Made by a program: the position numbers and the translations under genes. A stretch of DNA of 64,000 bases. Source: CAZXWK01 sp964644675 (GTDB lineage Bacteria > Actinomycetota > Coriobacteriia > Anaerosomatales > JAAXUF01). Shown piece by piece: positions 1-8,161 of this stretch (positions are counted from its first letter, which is position 1; each line of letters starts with the position of its first letter). The notes under the pieces are model-generated. The model saw nothing but the letters and a program-made list of their open reading frames with translations. It searched no databases and was not told where the DNA came from. The stretch is from the NCBI GenBank assembly GCA_964644675.1, contig CAZXWK010000006.1:1-64000 (forward strand), given 5' to 3'.

Positions 1-1024
1 GCACGTAGGCGACGGGCGCGCCGTGGAAGTTGCCGTTGCTCTCGACGCGGCCGTCTTCCAGCACGACCGGGTTGTCGATCGCCGAGGCGAGCTCGCGCAG
101 CGCGACCCGCTCGGCGTGGTCGAGCGTGTCGCGCACCGCGCCCGCGACCTGCGGCGCGCACCGCAGCGAGTACGCGTCCTGCACGCGGGTGTCGCCCTCG
201 CGGTGCGAGGCAGCGATGGCGCTGCCCGCGAGCAGACGCGTCATGTTGCGGGCTGAGGCGGCCTGGCCGGGATGCGGCCGGAGCGCCTGCAGGTCCGCCG
301 CGAACGCGGCGTCGGTCCCCAGCAGCCCTTCGACGCTCATCGCCGCGGCGATGTCAGCGACGCGCACGAGCGAGCGCAGGTCGTGAATCGCGAGGCACAG
401 CATGCCGAGCATCCCGTCGGTGCCGTTGATGAGCGCGAGGCCCTCCTTCTCCTCGAGCTCGACCGGCGTCAGTCCCGCCTTCGCGAGCGCCTCCTCGGCA
501 CACTTCCGCTCGCCGTTCGCGTCATCCACCACGCCCTCGCCCATGAGCGCGAGCGCGCAGTGCGCGAGCGGCGCGAGGTCGCCCGAGCAGCCCAGCGAGC
601 CGTACTCGAAGACACACGGCGTGACGTGCGCGTTTATGAGTTCGGCGTACGCCCGAGCCGTCGACGGCCGTACGCCCGTGCGTCCGGTCGCGAGCGTCGC
701 GAGGCGTAGCAACATGAGCGCACGCACGACCTCGGTCTCGACGCAGTCGCCGCTTCCGGCCGCGTGGCTGCGGACGAGCGACCGCTGCAGCTGCGCGCGC
801 ATGGAGGGGTCGATGTAGGTGGTCGCGAGCGCACCGAACCCGGTGCTCACGCCGTAGACCGGCCGCCCCGAGTGCGCGAGCTCGTCGACGCGCTCGCGCG
901 ATGCGGCCATCGCGGCCTCGCTTGCCGGCGAGAGCTCGACGCGCGCGCCATCGCGCGCGACCGCGACGACGTCGTCGACGCCGAGCGGCCCCGCTCCCAG
1001 GACGACCGCGGTCTTCTCGGCCAT
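1..1024 (-). CDS. hutH: Histidine ammonia-lyase (C-terminus beyond window)
   Basis: Catalyses non-oxidative deamination of L-histidine to urocanate, the first step of the Hut pathway, in the cytoplasm. The translation from the ATG at 1022-1024 begins MAEKTAVVLGAGPLGVDDVV and includes YGVSTGFGAL, the MIO-forming loop GSLGCSGDLAPLAH, INGTDGMLGML and DNPVVLEDGRVESNGNFHG, all typical of the family. The MIO tripeptide is Cys-Ser-Gly rather than the textbook Ala-Ser-Gly; from memory this is the actinobacterial form of HutH. About 341 of roughly 510 residues lie in the window and the 3' end is cut off by base 1. acuC lies upstream on the same strand after 136 bases, a gap that may hold its own promoter (TACACT on the minus strand at 1096-1091). 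No hutU or hutI is in the window, but a formimidoylglutamase candidate lies at 5228. Confidence 0.95.
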   Translation of the reverse strand, partial: MAEKTAVVLGAGPLGVDDVVAVARDGARVELSPASEAAMAASRERVDELAHSGRPVYGVSTGFGALATTYIDPSMRAQLQRSLVRSHAAGSGDCVETEVVRALMLLRLATLATGRTGVRPSTARAYAELINAHVTPCVFEYGSLGCSGDLAPLAHCALALMGEGVVDDANGERKCAEEALAKAGLTPVELEEKEGLALINGTDGMLGMLCLAIHDLRSLVRVADIAAAMSVEGLLGTDAAFAADLQALRPHPGQAASARNMTRLLAGSAIAASHREGDTRVQDAYSLRCAPQVAGAVRDTLDHAERVALRELASAIDNPVVLEDGRVESNGNFHGAPVAYV

Positions 1025-1160
1025 GGAGGTGCCTCGCATTCTCGCGCGCGTGCGCGGATGGATTCGTGGTGGGGTGAGCGTGCACCCGCCAGTGTAGATG
1101 TGCCCAACCGCACTGCTCTACTGCATAGAGGTGGAGCGGAACCGCCGCGAGCCGGTCGCG

Positions 1161-2321
1161 TCAGGGCTCCAGCCCGTGCACCGGAAAGAGCACCGCTCGC
1201 GCCTCGGCGATGCTCGCGGCCGTCTCCTCGAGGACCGCCGCCTCCTGCTCGGGCGGCAGCTCGTAGCGGTCCGACGCCCCCAGGTCGCGCGGCGCGTCCA
1301 TCTCGAGCAGCCCGCAGACGTGCGTGCGCCACGCCTCCGGCACGGCCTCGTCCAGCTCCTCGCCGAGAAGCTCCGCCATCACCCACGTCCACGCGAGCGG
1401 CACGACGTCGACGATGTGGTAGCCGCCACCGCCGAGCGCGGCGAGCCGGCCGTCGCACAGCTCGTCCGCGAGCGCGACGACGCGCCGCACCAAGTCGCGG
1501 TAGCCGGGCAGCGTCAGGCCGAGGTCGGTCTGCGGGTCGGCGTGGTGCGCGTCGGCGCCCAGCTGCGCGACGATCACGTCGGGCGCGAAGGCGCGAGCGA
1601 GGGGGACCACGACCTCGTCGAACGCGCGGCGGTAGCACTCGTCGGTCGCGAACGCCGGCATCGGGACGTTCACCGAGTAGCCGAGCCCGTCGCCGTAGCC
1701 CATCTCGGCGGGGAAGCCGGTGCCGGGGAACGCGTGCAGCCCGGTCTCGTGGAGAGAGACGGTCATCACGTCCGCCGAGCCGTAGAACGCCTCCTGCACG
1801 CCGTCGCCGTGGTGGGCGTCGATGTCGATGTAGAGCACCTTGAGCTCGGGCCGCGTCTTGCGCGCGACGGCGATCGCGACCGCGGCGTCGTTGTAGACCG
1901 AGAACCCCGCGGCGCGCGACTTGTGCGCGTGGTGCATGCCGCCGGCGATCGAGAAGGTGCGTTGGTGCTCGCCCGAAAGCACGTCGTGCAGTCCGGCGAT
2001 CGAGGCGCCGCACGTCAGCGCGGCGATGTCGTGCATGCCGGGGTAGATCGGATTGTCCTCGGTGCCCAGGCCCATGCCCGCGTGGAGCCCGGCGCCCCAG
2101 TCGCTCGACTCGCGGACCGCCTCGACGTAGCCGCTCGCGTGCACGAGCAGGATCTCGTCGTCGCGGGCCATGCGCGGGTGGATCGTCGCGCAGACGGCGG
2201 GCAGGTTGTACGCGCTCATGAGTTCGACAGTGAGCTTGAGCCGAACCGGGTTCATGGGGTGGTTGGGGCCGAGGTCGTAGTCGGCGAGGGCAGGGTCCCA
2301 CACCAGTGCCGCGCGCGTCAC
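1161..2321 (-). CDS. acuC: AcuC-type protein deacetylase, histone deacetylase superfamily
   Basis: Predicted zinc-dependent lysine deacetylase of the class I HDAC/AcuC family, 386 residues. Family AcuC removes acetyl groups from acetyl-CoA synthetase to reactivate it. The GTG at 2319-2321 is chosen because AAGGAGG lies just upstream and the longer reading frame extends through the divergent gene's promoter. Visible motifs are GGMHHAHKSRAAGF (paired His near 130-131), the metal site DIDAHHGDG (Asp168, His170), QLGADAHHADP (third metal Asp) and the GGGGY tyrosine loop near the C-terminus. The usual family length is 370-390. It is divergently transcribed from a gene whose product carries both an acyl-CoA synthetase and an acetyltransferase domain. 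This parallels the Bacillus acuABC arrangement and suggests a local acetylation/deacetylation switch. The catalytic site looks intact. Confidence 0.92.
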   Translation of the reverse strand: MTRAALVWDPALADYDLGPNHPMNPVRLKLTVELMSAYNLPAVCATIHPRMARDDEILLVHASGYVEAVRESSDWGAGLHAGMGLGTEDNPIYPGMHDIAALTCGASIAGLHDVLSGEHQRTFSIAGGMHHAHKSRAAGFSVYNDAAVAIAVARKTRPELKVLYIDIDAHHGDGVQEAFYGSADVMTVSLHETGLHAFPGTGFPAEMGYGDGLGYSVNVPMPAFATDECYRRAFDEVVVPLARAFAPDVIVAQLGADAHHADPQTDLGLTLPGYRDLVRRVVALADELCDGRLAALGGGGYHIVDVVPLAWTWVMAELLGEELDEAVPEAWRTHVCGLLEMDAPRDLGASDRYELPPEQEAAVLEETAASIAEARAVLFPVHGLEP

Positions 2322-2496
2322 GTCGCCCTCCTTCTCTGCGGGAACGCGGCGCCCGGCAAGCGTCGTGCGGCCGATCCGCCAGAGAGATTGTCGCCGATGG
2401 CGCGGGCTGTGTAACCCCGACCGCGCCGAGTCGAACCGTCTCCGACTGGGGAAACGGGGGCCGGAGGGGGAACCCTTACGGGTGGAGGTGTCTTCC

Positions 2497-5160
2497 ATGC
2501 TACGCACGATGCTCGACCCAAAGACCGTCGCCCTGATCGGCGCGACCGAGGCCGAGGGCACGGTCGGCCGTACCATCATGGACAACCTGATGCGCTCGGA
2601 GGGCCGCGCGGTCTTCCCCGTCAACCCAAAGCACGCGTCGGTGCTCGGCCTGCCCTGCGTGCCCTCGATCGCGAGCGTACCGGTCCACGTCGAGCTGGCG
2701 ATCGTCGCGGTCCACGCGGACGCCGTCCCCGACATCCTCGAGGAGTGCGCCAAAGCGGGAGTCGACGGCGCCATCGTGGTGTCGGCGGGTTTCGGCGAGA
2801 CGGGCAAGCACGGCCTGGCGCTCGAGCGGCGTATCCAGAAGACCGTGCGCAAGTCGGGCATGCGCGTCGTGGGCCCCAACTGCCTGGGGATCATCCGGCC
2901 GACCGTCGGACTCAACGCGTCGTTCCTCTCGGTGGAGCCCAAGCCGGGCGACATCGCGCTCATCTCGCAGAGCGGTGCGCTGGGCACCGGCATGCTCGAC
3001 TGGGCGGTCACCGCCGACGTCGGATTCTCGATGTTCGCCTCGGTCGGCAGCATGGTCGACGTCGACTTCGCCGACCTGGTCGACTTCCTGGGCGAGGACC
3101 GGCACACCCGCAGCATCCTCATCTACATGGAAAGCATCGGGAACGCCCGGCGCTTCATGAGCGCGGCTCGGGGTTTCGCGCGCAACAAGCCGATCATCGT
3201 CCTCAAGCCGGGCCGGTACTCCGAGAGCGCGCGGGTCGCCCTCTCGCACACCGGCTCGATGGCCGGCGACGACGAGATCTACGAGGCGGCGTTCCGCCGC
3301 GCGGGCGTGGTGCGCGTGCACGAGGTCGCCGAGCTCTTCCACGCGGCCGAAGTCCTCGACTCCGACTGCCTGCCCAAGGGCAACGAGGTCGCGATCATCA
3401 CCAACGCCGGCGGCCTGGGCGTCATGGCGACCGACGCGCTCGTCGAGTACGGCGGCAAGCTCTCCAAGCTCTCCGAGCAGACCATGGCCAAGCTCGACGC
3501 CGTGCTCCCGCCGTACTGGAGCCACGCCAACCCCATCGACGTGCTGGGGGACGCGGGCAGCGACCGGTTCGAGGCGGCGGTCCACGCGTGCCTGCAGGAC
3601 TCGGCGGTCAACGGCATTCTGCTCATCTACACGCCGCAGGGAAACGCTCGCCCCGACGCCATCGCCGAGAGGATCGGCGCGATCGCAAAGAAGGCCCGCA
3701 AGCCGATCATCACCGTGCTGATGGGCGGACGCACCGTCGAACACGGACGCGAGATCTTCCGCGAGGCGGGGGTGCCCTGCTACGACACGCCCGAGGATGC
3801 GGTGAAGACCTACCTCGGCATGAACCGCTATGCGAGCAACCTCGACCTGCTCTACGAGACGCCCGCGGAGCTGCCCATCGACGTGGCGCCGCCCAAGCAC
3901 AACCTCCAGGCGCTGCTGCGCCGGGTCGCGGCGAGCGGCCGGCTCGTCCTGACCGAGGAGGAGTCGAAGCGCTTCGTGAAGACCTACGGCGTGCCGGTGA
4001 TCCCGCAGCGACTCACCGGCAGCGTGGAAGAGGCGCTGCTCGCCGCGAAGCGTGCCGGCTACCCGGTCGTCCTCAAGATCGTGTCGCACGGGATCACGCA
4101 CAAGAGCGCGGTGGGCGGCGTCGAGACCGGCGTGTGCTCGCCGCCCGACCTCGAAGCCGCGTACGAGCGCCTGCTCGGCCGCGTCAAGAAGCGCTCTCCC
4201 AAGGCGGTCATCGAGGGCGTGGCCGTCCAGAAGATGGTGCGCAGCATCGACTACGAGCTGATCCTCGGCATGAAGAAGGACGCGCAGTTCGGCTCGGTCA
4301 TCGTGTTCGGCGCGGGCGGGGTGGCGGCCGAGGGGCTCGCGGACTTCGCGGTGAGCCTGCCGCCGCTCAACCAGACGCTGGCGCGTCGCATGATGGAGGA
4401 GACACGCGTTTTCAAGACGATGCTCAATCCGCCCAAGGGCGTGACGCCACCCGACCTCGGGCAGATCGAGGAGCTGCTCATCATGATCTCGAACATCGCG
4501 GTGGACTTTCCCGAGATCGCCGAGCTCGACATCAACCCGCTCGTCATCTCGGGCGGCACCGCCATCGCGGTGGACGCGCGCATCGTCATCGACCAGTCGG
4601 TGCTCGATGGCAAGCCGACGATGCCGCACCTCATCATCACGCCGTACCCCACGCGCTACGTCGCGCCGTGGCGTCTCTCGGACGGTACCGAGATCCTGCT
4701 GCGCCCGATCCGGCCCGAGGACGAGCCGATGGAGGCCGAGCTGCTCGCGACGGTGAGCGAGGAAACGCTGCGCGGGCGCTTCTTCGAGAACAGCGTGAAC
4801 ATCACGCACGAGATGCTCGTGCGCTTCACCAACATCGACTACGACCGCGAGATGGCGATCGTCGCCGAGCTCACGCACGGCAAGAAGAAGCGGATCATCG
4901 GCGTCGGCCGACTCATGGCCGAGACCAACTCGGGTGTCGGCGAGTTCGCCGTCCTGGTCCACGACGAGTTCCAGGGCAAGGGACTCGGCTTCAAGCTCAC
5001 CGACGTGATCATCGGCATCGCGCAGGAGAAGGGGTTGGGCGCGATCACCGGGTTCATCGACGCGAACAACCGCCGCATGCTGCGCGTCGTCGACGAGCTG
5101 GGATTCGTGGTCGAGTCGACCGACGAGTGCGTGACCACCGTGCGGCTCGACCTTTCGTAG
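2497..5160 (+). CDS. Acetate-CoA ligase (ADP-forming) alpha-beta fusion with C-terminal GNAT domain
   Basis: An 887-residue fusion: CoA-binding Rossmann domain (about 1-130, MLDPKTVALIGATE), succinyl-CoA-ligase-like domains (SQSGALGTGML; phospho-His candidate His251 in ALSHTGSMAG), ATP-grasp domain (about 480-700, with SHGITHKSAVGGVETGV) and a GNAT acetyltransferase domain (about 725-887). This order is shared by ADP-forming acetyl-CoA synthetases and by Pat/PatZ protein acetyltransferases. As I recall, Pat proteins have lost the catalytic His that is kept here, so the synthetase half may be active. The ATG at 2497 follows GGAGGT with 7-base spacing; the frame is open upstream to 2365 but without a good RBS. 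acuC is divergent 175 bases away. The likely role is making acetyl-CoA or ATP from acetate plus lysine acetylation. Which half is active cannot be settled from sequence. Confidence 0.9.
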   Translation: MLRTMLDPKTVALIGATEAEGTVGRTIMDNLMRSEGRAVFPVNPKHASVLGLPCVPSIASVPVHVELAIVAVHADAVPDILEECAKAGVDGAIVVSAGFGETGKHGLALERRIQKTVRKSGMRVVGPNCLGIIRPTVGLNASFLSVEPKPGDIALISQSGALGTGMLDWAVTADVGFSMFASVGSMVDVDFADLVDFLGEDRHTRSILIYMESIGNARRFMSAARGFARNKPIIVLKPGRYSESARVALSHTGSMAGDDEIYEAAFRRAGVVRVHEVAELFHAAEVLDSDCLPKGNEVAIITNAGGLGVMATDALVEYGGKLSKLSEQTMAKLDAVLPPYWSHANPIDVLGDAGSDRFEAAVHACLQDSAVNGILLIYTPQGNARPDAIAERIGAIAKKARKPIITVLMGGRTVEHGREIFREAGVPCYDTPEDAVKTYLGMNRYASNLDLLYETPAELPIDVAPPKHNLQALLRRVAASGRLVLTEEESKRFVKTYGVPVIPQRLTGSVEEALLAAKRAGYPVVLKIVSHGITHKSAVGGVETGVCSPPDLEAAYERLLGRVKKRSPKAVIEGVAVQKMVRSIDYELILGMKKDAQFGSVIVFGAGGVAAEGLADFAVSLPPLNQTLARRMMEETRVFKTMLNPPKGVTPPDLGQIEELLIMISNIAVDFPEIAELDINPLVISGGTAIAVDARIVIDQSVLDGKPTMPHLIITPYPTRYVAPWRLSDGTEILLRPIRPEDEPMEAELLATVSEETLRGRFFENSVNITHEMLVRFTNIDYDREMAIVAELTHGKKKRIIGVGRLMAETNSGVGEFAVLVHDEFQGKGLGFKLTDVIIGIAQEKGLGAITGFIDANNRRMLRVVDELGFVVESTDECVTTVRLDLS

Positions 5161-5227
5161 GGCCGCACGCCGGAGGCCGCACTCGCTAGACTGGGCGCGA
5201 CGAACGCACACGAGCACGGGAGCGAGC

Positions 5228-6202
5228 ATGCCCTCACACGACCTGCCGAGCGACCCGCTGTGGCCGCGCGCCGGCCACTGGCTCAAGCGCGCTGCGGGCT
5301 CGTCCGCGCGTTGCGACCTGGCGCTGATGGGCGTGCCGGCGCACGAGACCTCGATCACGCCGACCGGCGCGAACGCGACGCCGGCCGCGGTGCGCGACGC
5401 GCTCCTGCGCTACTCGACCTACGCGGCGAGCCGAGGGGTCGACGTCGCGGTCCTCGACGCGCTCGACCTGGGCGACGTCGTCGATCCCGACGGCCCCGAG
5501 GGCGAGCTGCGGGTCCTCGCGGCGGCCGCGGAGGCGGCATCGCGCTGCGAGCTGCTGGTCGCGATCGGCGGCGACAACTCGATCACGTTCGCGGTCGCGA
5601 GCGGGGTGCTCGGCGGGGCCGGCGGCGACGCGGACGCGGGTCGGGAAGCCGCGGCGGGCGCGCTGCCCGGCGGGCTCGTCACGCTCGATGCGCACCACGA
5701 CCTGCGCGACGGCGTCACCAACGGGTCGCCGGTCCGGCGTCTCGTGGAGGCCGGGCTCGACGGCCGGCGCGTCGCACAGGTGGGGCTCCTCGACTTCTCG
5801 AACTCGGCGGCGTATGCGGCGCGCGCCCGCGAGCTGGGCATCACCACCATCTCGCGCGACGAGGTCGAACGGCGAGGCATCTCGCAGGTCATGGCGCACG
5901 CACTGCAGGTCGCAGGCGCCGACGGCGGGCCGGTTCACGTCGACTTCGACGTCGACGTGTGCGACCGCTCCGTGGTGCCCGGGTGCCCCTCGGCCTCTCC
6001 CGGTGGGCTCTCGGCGATGGAGCTGCGGCAGGCCGCGTTCCTGGCGGGACTCGATCCGCGGGTGCGCTCGCTGGACGTCACCGAGATCGACGCGACCATC
6101 GACACGCACGACGGCCGCACCGTGCGGCTTGCGGCGCTGCTGGTGCTCGAGGCCGCCGCGGGTCTCGCGATCAGGCTCGGGCGCGGCGGGGCCGCAAGCT
6201 AG
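5228..6202 (+). CDS. hutG: Arginase/agmatinase-family ureohydrolase, probably formimidoylglutamase
   Basis: A 324-residue binuclear-manganese hydrolase. The metal motifs are in order: AIGGDNSITF (about 112-121), TLDAHHDLRD (about 152-161), HVDFDVDVCD (about 237-246) and a C-terminal EIDATIDTHDGRT. In most family members the first motif is GGDHS with His as a Mn ligand; here the residue is Asn. The Asp-rich second and third motifs are intact. Because hutH lies 4 kb away and no arginine or agmatine genes are adjacent, formimidoylglutamase (N-formimidoyl-glutamate to glutamate and formamide) is favoured over agmatinase. The gene starts 67 bases after the synthetase/GNAT gene on the same strand and ends in a CTAG that also supplies the stop codon of the converging gene. 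The gene symbol is provisional. Confidence 0.75.
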   Translation: MPSHDLPSDPLWPRAGHWLKRAAGSSARCDLALMGVPAHETSITPTGANATPAAVRDALLRYSTYAASRGVDVAVLDALDLGDVVDPDGPEGELRVLAAAAEAASRCELLVAIGGDNSITFAVASGVLGGAGGDADAGREAAAGALPGGLVTLDAHHDLRDGVTNGSPVRRLVEAGLDGRRVAQVGLLDFSNSAAYAARARELGITTISRDEVERRGISQVMAHALQVAGADGGPVHVDFDVDVCDRSVVPGCPSASPGGLSAMELRQAAFLAGLDPRVRSLDVTEIDATIDTHDGRTVRLAALLVLEAAAGLAIRLGRGGAAS

Positions 6203-6957
6203 TCGACGCCGTCGGAGTCCGGGTCGTCGGCGGCCGGGTCGGGGCCGGGCGTATCGGCGCACGGGTCGGCCGCCTGCTCGATCTCGGCGGCTGCGGCCGC
6301 CTCGTCGTGCGCGCTCAGGTCCCACTCGCGCTCCGGGCCCCGCGGGCGGTGCCACGCCAGGCGGTCGGCCCAGAAGGCGAGCGCGGTACCCCCGGTCACC
6401 AGCACCGCGCTCACCGAGAAGACCGGCAGCATAAGCGACGAGCGCTGTAGCGCGACGACGACGATCCCGAACAGCACGAAGCCCAGGTGCAGCAGCCCGC
6501 TGCCCGTCTTCGTCAGGCGGCCCTGCGTCAGGTACGAAGGACCGCGCACGCCGGCCACGGTCATGACCACGACCGCGACCTGAATCGCCGCGGCGAGCAC
6601 CAGGTAGACGAAGAGCCCGCGCGTGAGACTGCCGGTCATGAGCCATGCCGCGACGCCGGCGGCGACCATTCCGGCCGAGACGGCGATCAGGATCCTGCGC
6701 GAGAACAGCCGCTTGGGCACGCACAGGCCCATCACGACCACCAGAGCGACCACCTGCGGCGCCGCCAGCGCGTTCATGAAGGCGACGTAGCTCGTGTAGC
6801 CCGCGCTCTGCGTCCAGCTCACGACGCTCTTCTCGGCGAAGTAGACCCACAGGGTGCCTATGAAGGACTGCACGCCCAGCGAGGCGAGCAGCACCACGGT
6901 GACGATCGTGAGCGTCAGGTCCCAGACTCGCTGGCGGATGTCGTCGATCCCGCTCAC
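6199..6957 (-). CDS. Polytopic membrane protein, partner of CcmF-like protein
   Basis: 252 residues with about six hydrophobic segments (for example LTIVTVVLLASLGVQSFIG, QVVALVVVMGLCVP, LFVYLVLAAAIQVAVVVMTV) and a charged, Ala/Asp-rich C-terminal tail. The GTG start at 6955-6957 overlaps the stop of the upstream CcmF-like gene (GTGA), implying translational coupling and a shared complex. I do not recognise a specific family. Full-length CcmF proteins are about 650 residues; this product plus the 343-residue partner would give nearly that length, so it may be the second half of a split haem-handling protein. That is inference from size and coupling only. Its stop codon (CTA at 6199-6201 on the + strand) shares bases with the stop of the convergent arginase-family gene. 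Confidence 0.7.
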   Translation of the reverse strand: MSGIDDIRQRVWDLTLTIVTVVLLASLGVQSFIGTLWVYFAEKSVVSWTQSAGYTSYVAFMNALAAPQVVALVVVMGLCVPKRLFSRRILIAVSAGMVAAGVAAWLMTGSLTRGLFVYLVLAAAIQVAVVVMTVAGVRGPSYLTQGRLTKTGSGLLHLGFVLFGIVVVALQRSSLMLPVFSVSAVLVTGGTALAFWADRLAWHRPRGPEREWDLSAHDEAAAAAEIEQAADPCADTPGPDPAADDPDSDGVD

Positions 6958-7985
6958 GCGGCGCCACCTCCTCCCGCGAGCGCGTGACGCGCCGCGGCAG
7001 CGAGCGCGCGGACGCCATCGGCGGCGGCATAGCTGTGCGCGCCGGGCACGACGTAGGTGGTGACGTAGGTGAGGACGAGGATCGCGAACGAAAGCACGGC
7101 GAGCACCGCGACCATCTTCCACATGCCGCGCTGGCGCAGGTAGAGACGGGCGTGCAGGTAGGCGGTGTAGAGCAGCCACATCATCATCGACATGTTGACC
7201 TTGCCCGACCACCACCACGCCTCGCCGCTCCACGACATGAGCGCCCACGGCAGCCCGAGCAACATGCCGACGGTCAGCGGCAGGTAGCCGAGCCGCGCCC
7301 AGCGGTACGCCGTGGTCTCGTAGGACGAGTGCCGGCGCACGATCATCTGCACCGTTGCCACGAACGACACCGTGAACGCGCCGTACGCGATGAAGAGCAG
7401 CGGGGGATGGACCCACATGTACCACGCGTTGTAGTAGTACTTCGCGCTGCTGAACATGCCCTCGAACGCCTGCTGCGCGGCGAGACCTCCCCGCGCGGTG
7501 GCCTGCAGATACCCGTAGTACTGGCCCAGGAACGACGGCAGCGGCTGGGTGAACGGCTTGCCGAGAAGCACGGCGCCGATCGAGAGCGCGGCCGTCGCCA
7601 GCATCACGCCGGACAGGAGCTCGTCGCGCTGCCGGCGCATGATCGCGCCCATGATGGCGACCACGAGCGCCCACACGAAGAGCTTCTCGGACTCGAGCCA
7701 CAGCGAGACCGCCACGCGCCCCACGATCTGGCCGGTACCCGGGTCCACCACGACGGCGAGCTGGTAGAGCCGCCAGTGGAACCACGCGAGCAGGATCTCG
7801 CCCGCGCCGAGAAGGACGGCCATCGCGACGAGCGCCCGACCGCGCCACTCCCGAGCCGCGGGCAGGAGGGCGACGAGGGCCAGCGCTATCGCCGCGGCCG
7901 CGATCGCCCACTGCAGCGGCCCGCCCACGCTCGCGAGCGCGGACAGGAGCGACTGGATCGACGTGTAGGTGAGCTGCGGCGACAT
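6954..7985 (-). CDS. CcmF/CcsA-like cytochrome c assembly membrane protein
   Basis: 343 residues, predicted eight or nine transmembrane segments, start MSPQLTYTSIQ at 7985. YMWVHPPLLFIAYGAF matches the His-Pro-Pro haem-handling loop of CcmF/CcsA proteins. The segment WWWSGKVNMSMMMWLLYTA aligns by eye with the tryptophan-rich WWD core of CcmF (canonical FWDPVENASFMPWLL), with the conserved Asp-Pro replaced by Ser-Gly. Such proteins present haem for covalent attachment to CXXCH motifs on the outer face of the membrane, which fits an organism encoding the multihaem cytochrome at 27.7-35.5 kb. The gene overlaps its downstream partner by four bases. The altered WWD core could mean a divergent subfamily or a non-canonical role. 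No CcsB/ResB or thioredoxin partner is adjacent. Confidence 0.78.
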   Translation of the reverse strand: MSPQLTYTSIQSLLSALASVGGPLQWAIAAAAIALALVALLPAAREWRGRALVAMAVLLGAGEILLAWFHWRLYQLAVVVDPGTGQIVGRVAVSLWLESEKLFVWALVVAIMGAIMRRQRDELLSGVMLATAALSIGAVLLGKPFTQPLPSFLGQYYGYLQATARGGLAAQQAFEGMFSSAKYYYNAWYMWVHPPLLFIAYGAFTVSFVATVQMIVRRHSSYETTAYRWARLGYLPLTVGMLLGLPWALMSWSGEAWWWSGKVNMSMMMWLLYTAYLHARLYLRQRGMWKMVAVLAVLSFAILVLTYVTTYVVPGAHSYAAADGVRALAAAARHALAGGGGAA

Positions 7986-8069
7986 GCGGCCAGTATACGG
8001 CGCGGGCCCGGCGCGTCGCGCACGGCCCGACAGTCGCGTCCACCGCGACCCGCGGGCGGGTCGGAGGAT

Positions 8070-8099
8070 TTGCCGCGCCTTCGCGGCGGCGGGTACACT
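8070..8099 (+). promoter_or_regulatory. Sigma-70-type promoter for the GGDEF gene
   Basis: TTGCCG (8070-8075), 18-base spacer, TACACT (8094-8099). The same -10 hexamer follows TTGCG-type -35 boxes before tRNA-Gly and before rpsF, which supports reading it as the housekeeping promoter of this organism. It lies 63 bases before the chosen GTG start. Confidence 0.6.
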
Positions 8100-8161
8100 C
8101 AACCGACGTGCCGGACCCCTGCCGGCGCGCGCATCCGTCCCCGGAGCCATTCGGAGGCCTG

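Noticed and set aside
1022..1024. Cys-Ser-Gly MIO motif in HutH as a novel catalytic variant
   Set aside because: From memory, actinobacterial histidine ammonia-lyases normally carry Cys-Ser-Gly at this site, so it is expected for the lineage.
2306..2536. Small ORFs around the acuC/synthetase intergenic region
   Set aside because: No RBS or conserved motif; they overlap the divergent promoters and gene starts.
2500..5358. 952-residue antisense ORF across the acetyl-CoA synthetase gene
   Set aside because: The complementary frame of a well-supported gene; contains only His/Arg/Asp-rich shadow sequence.
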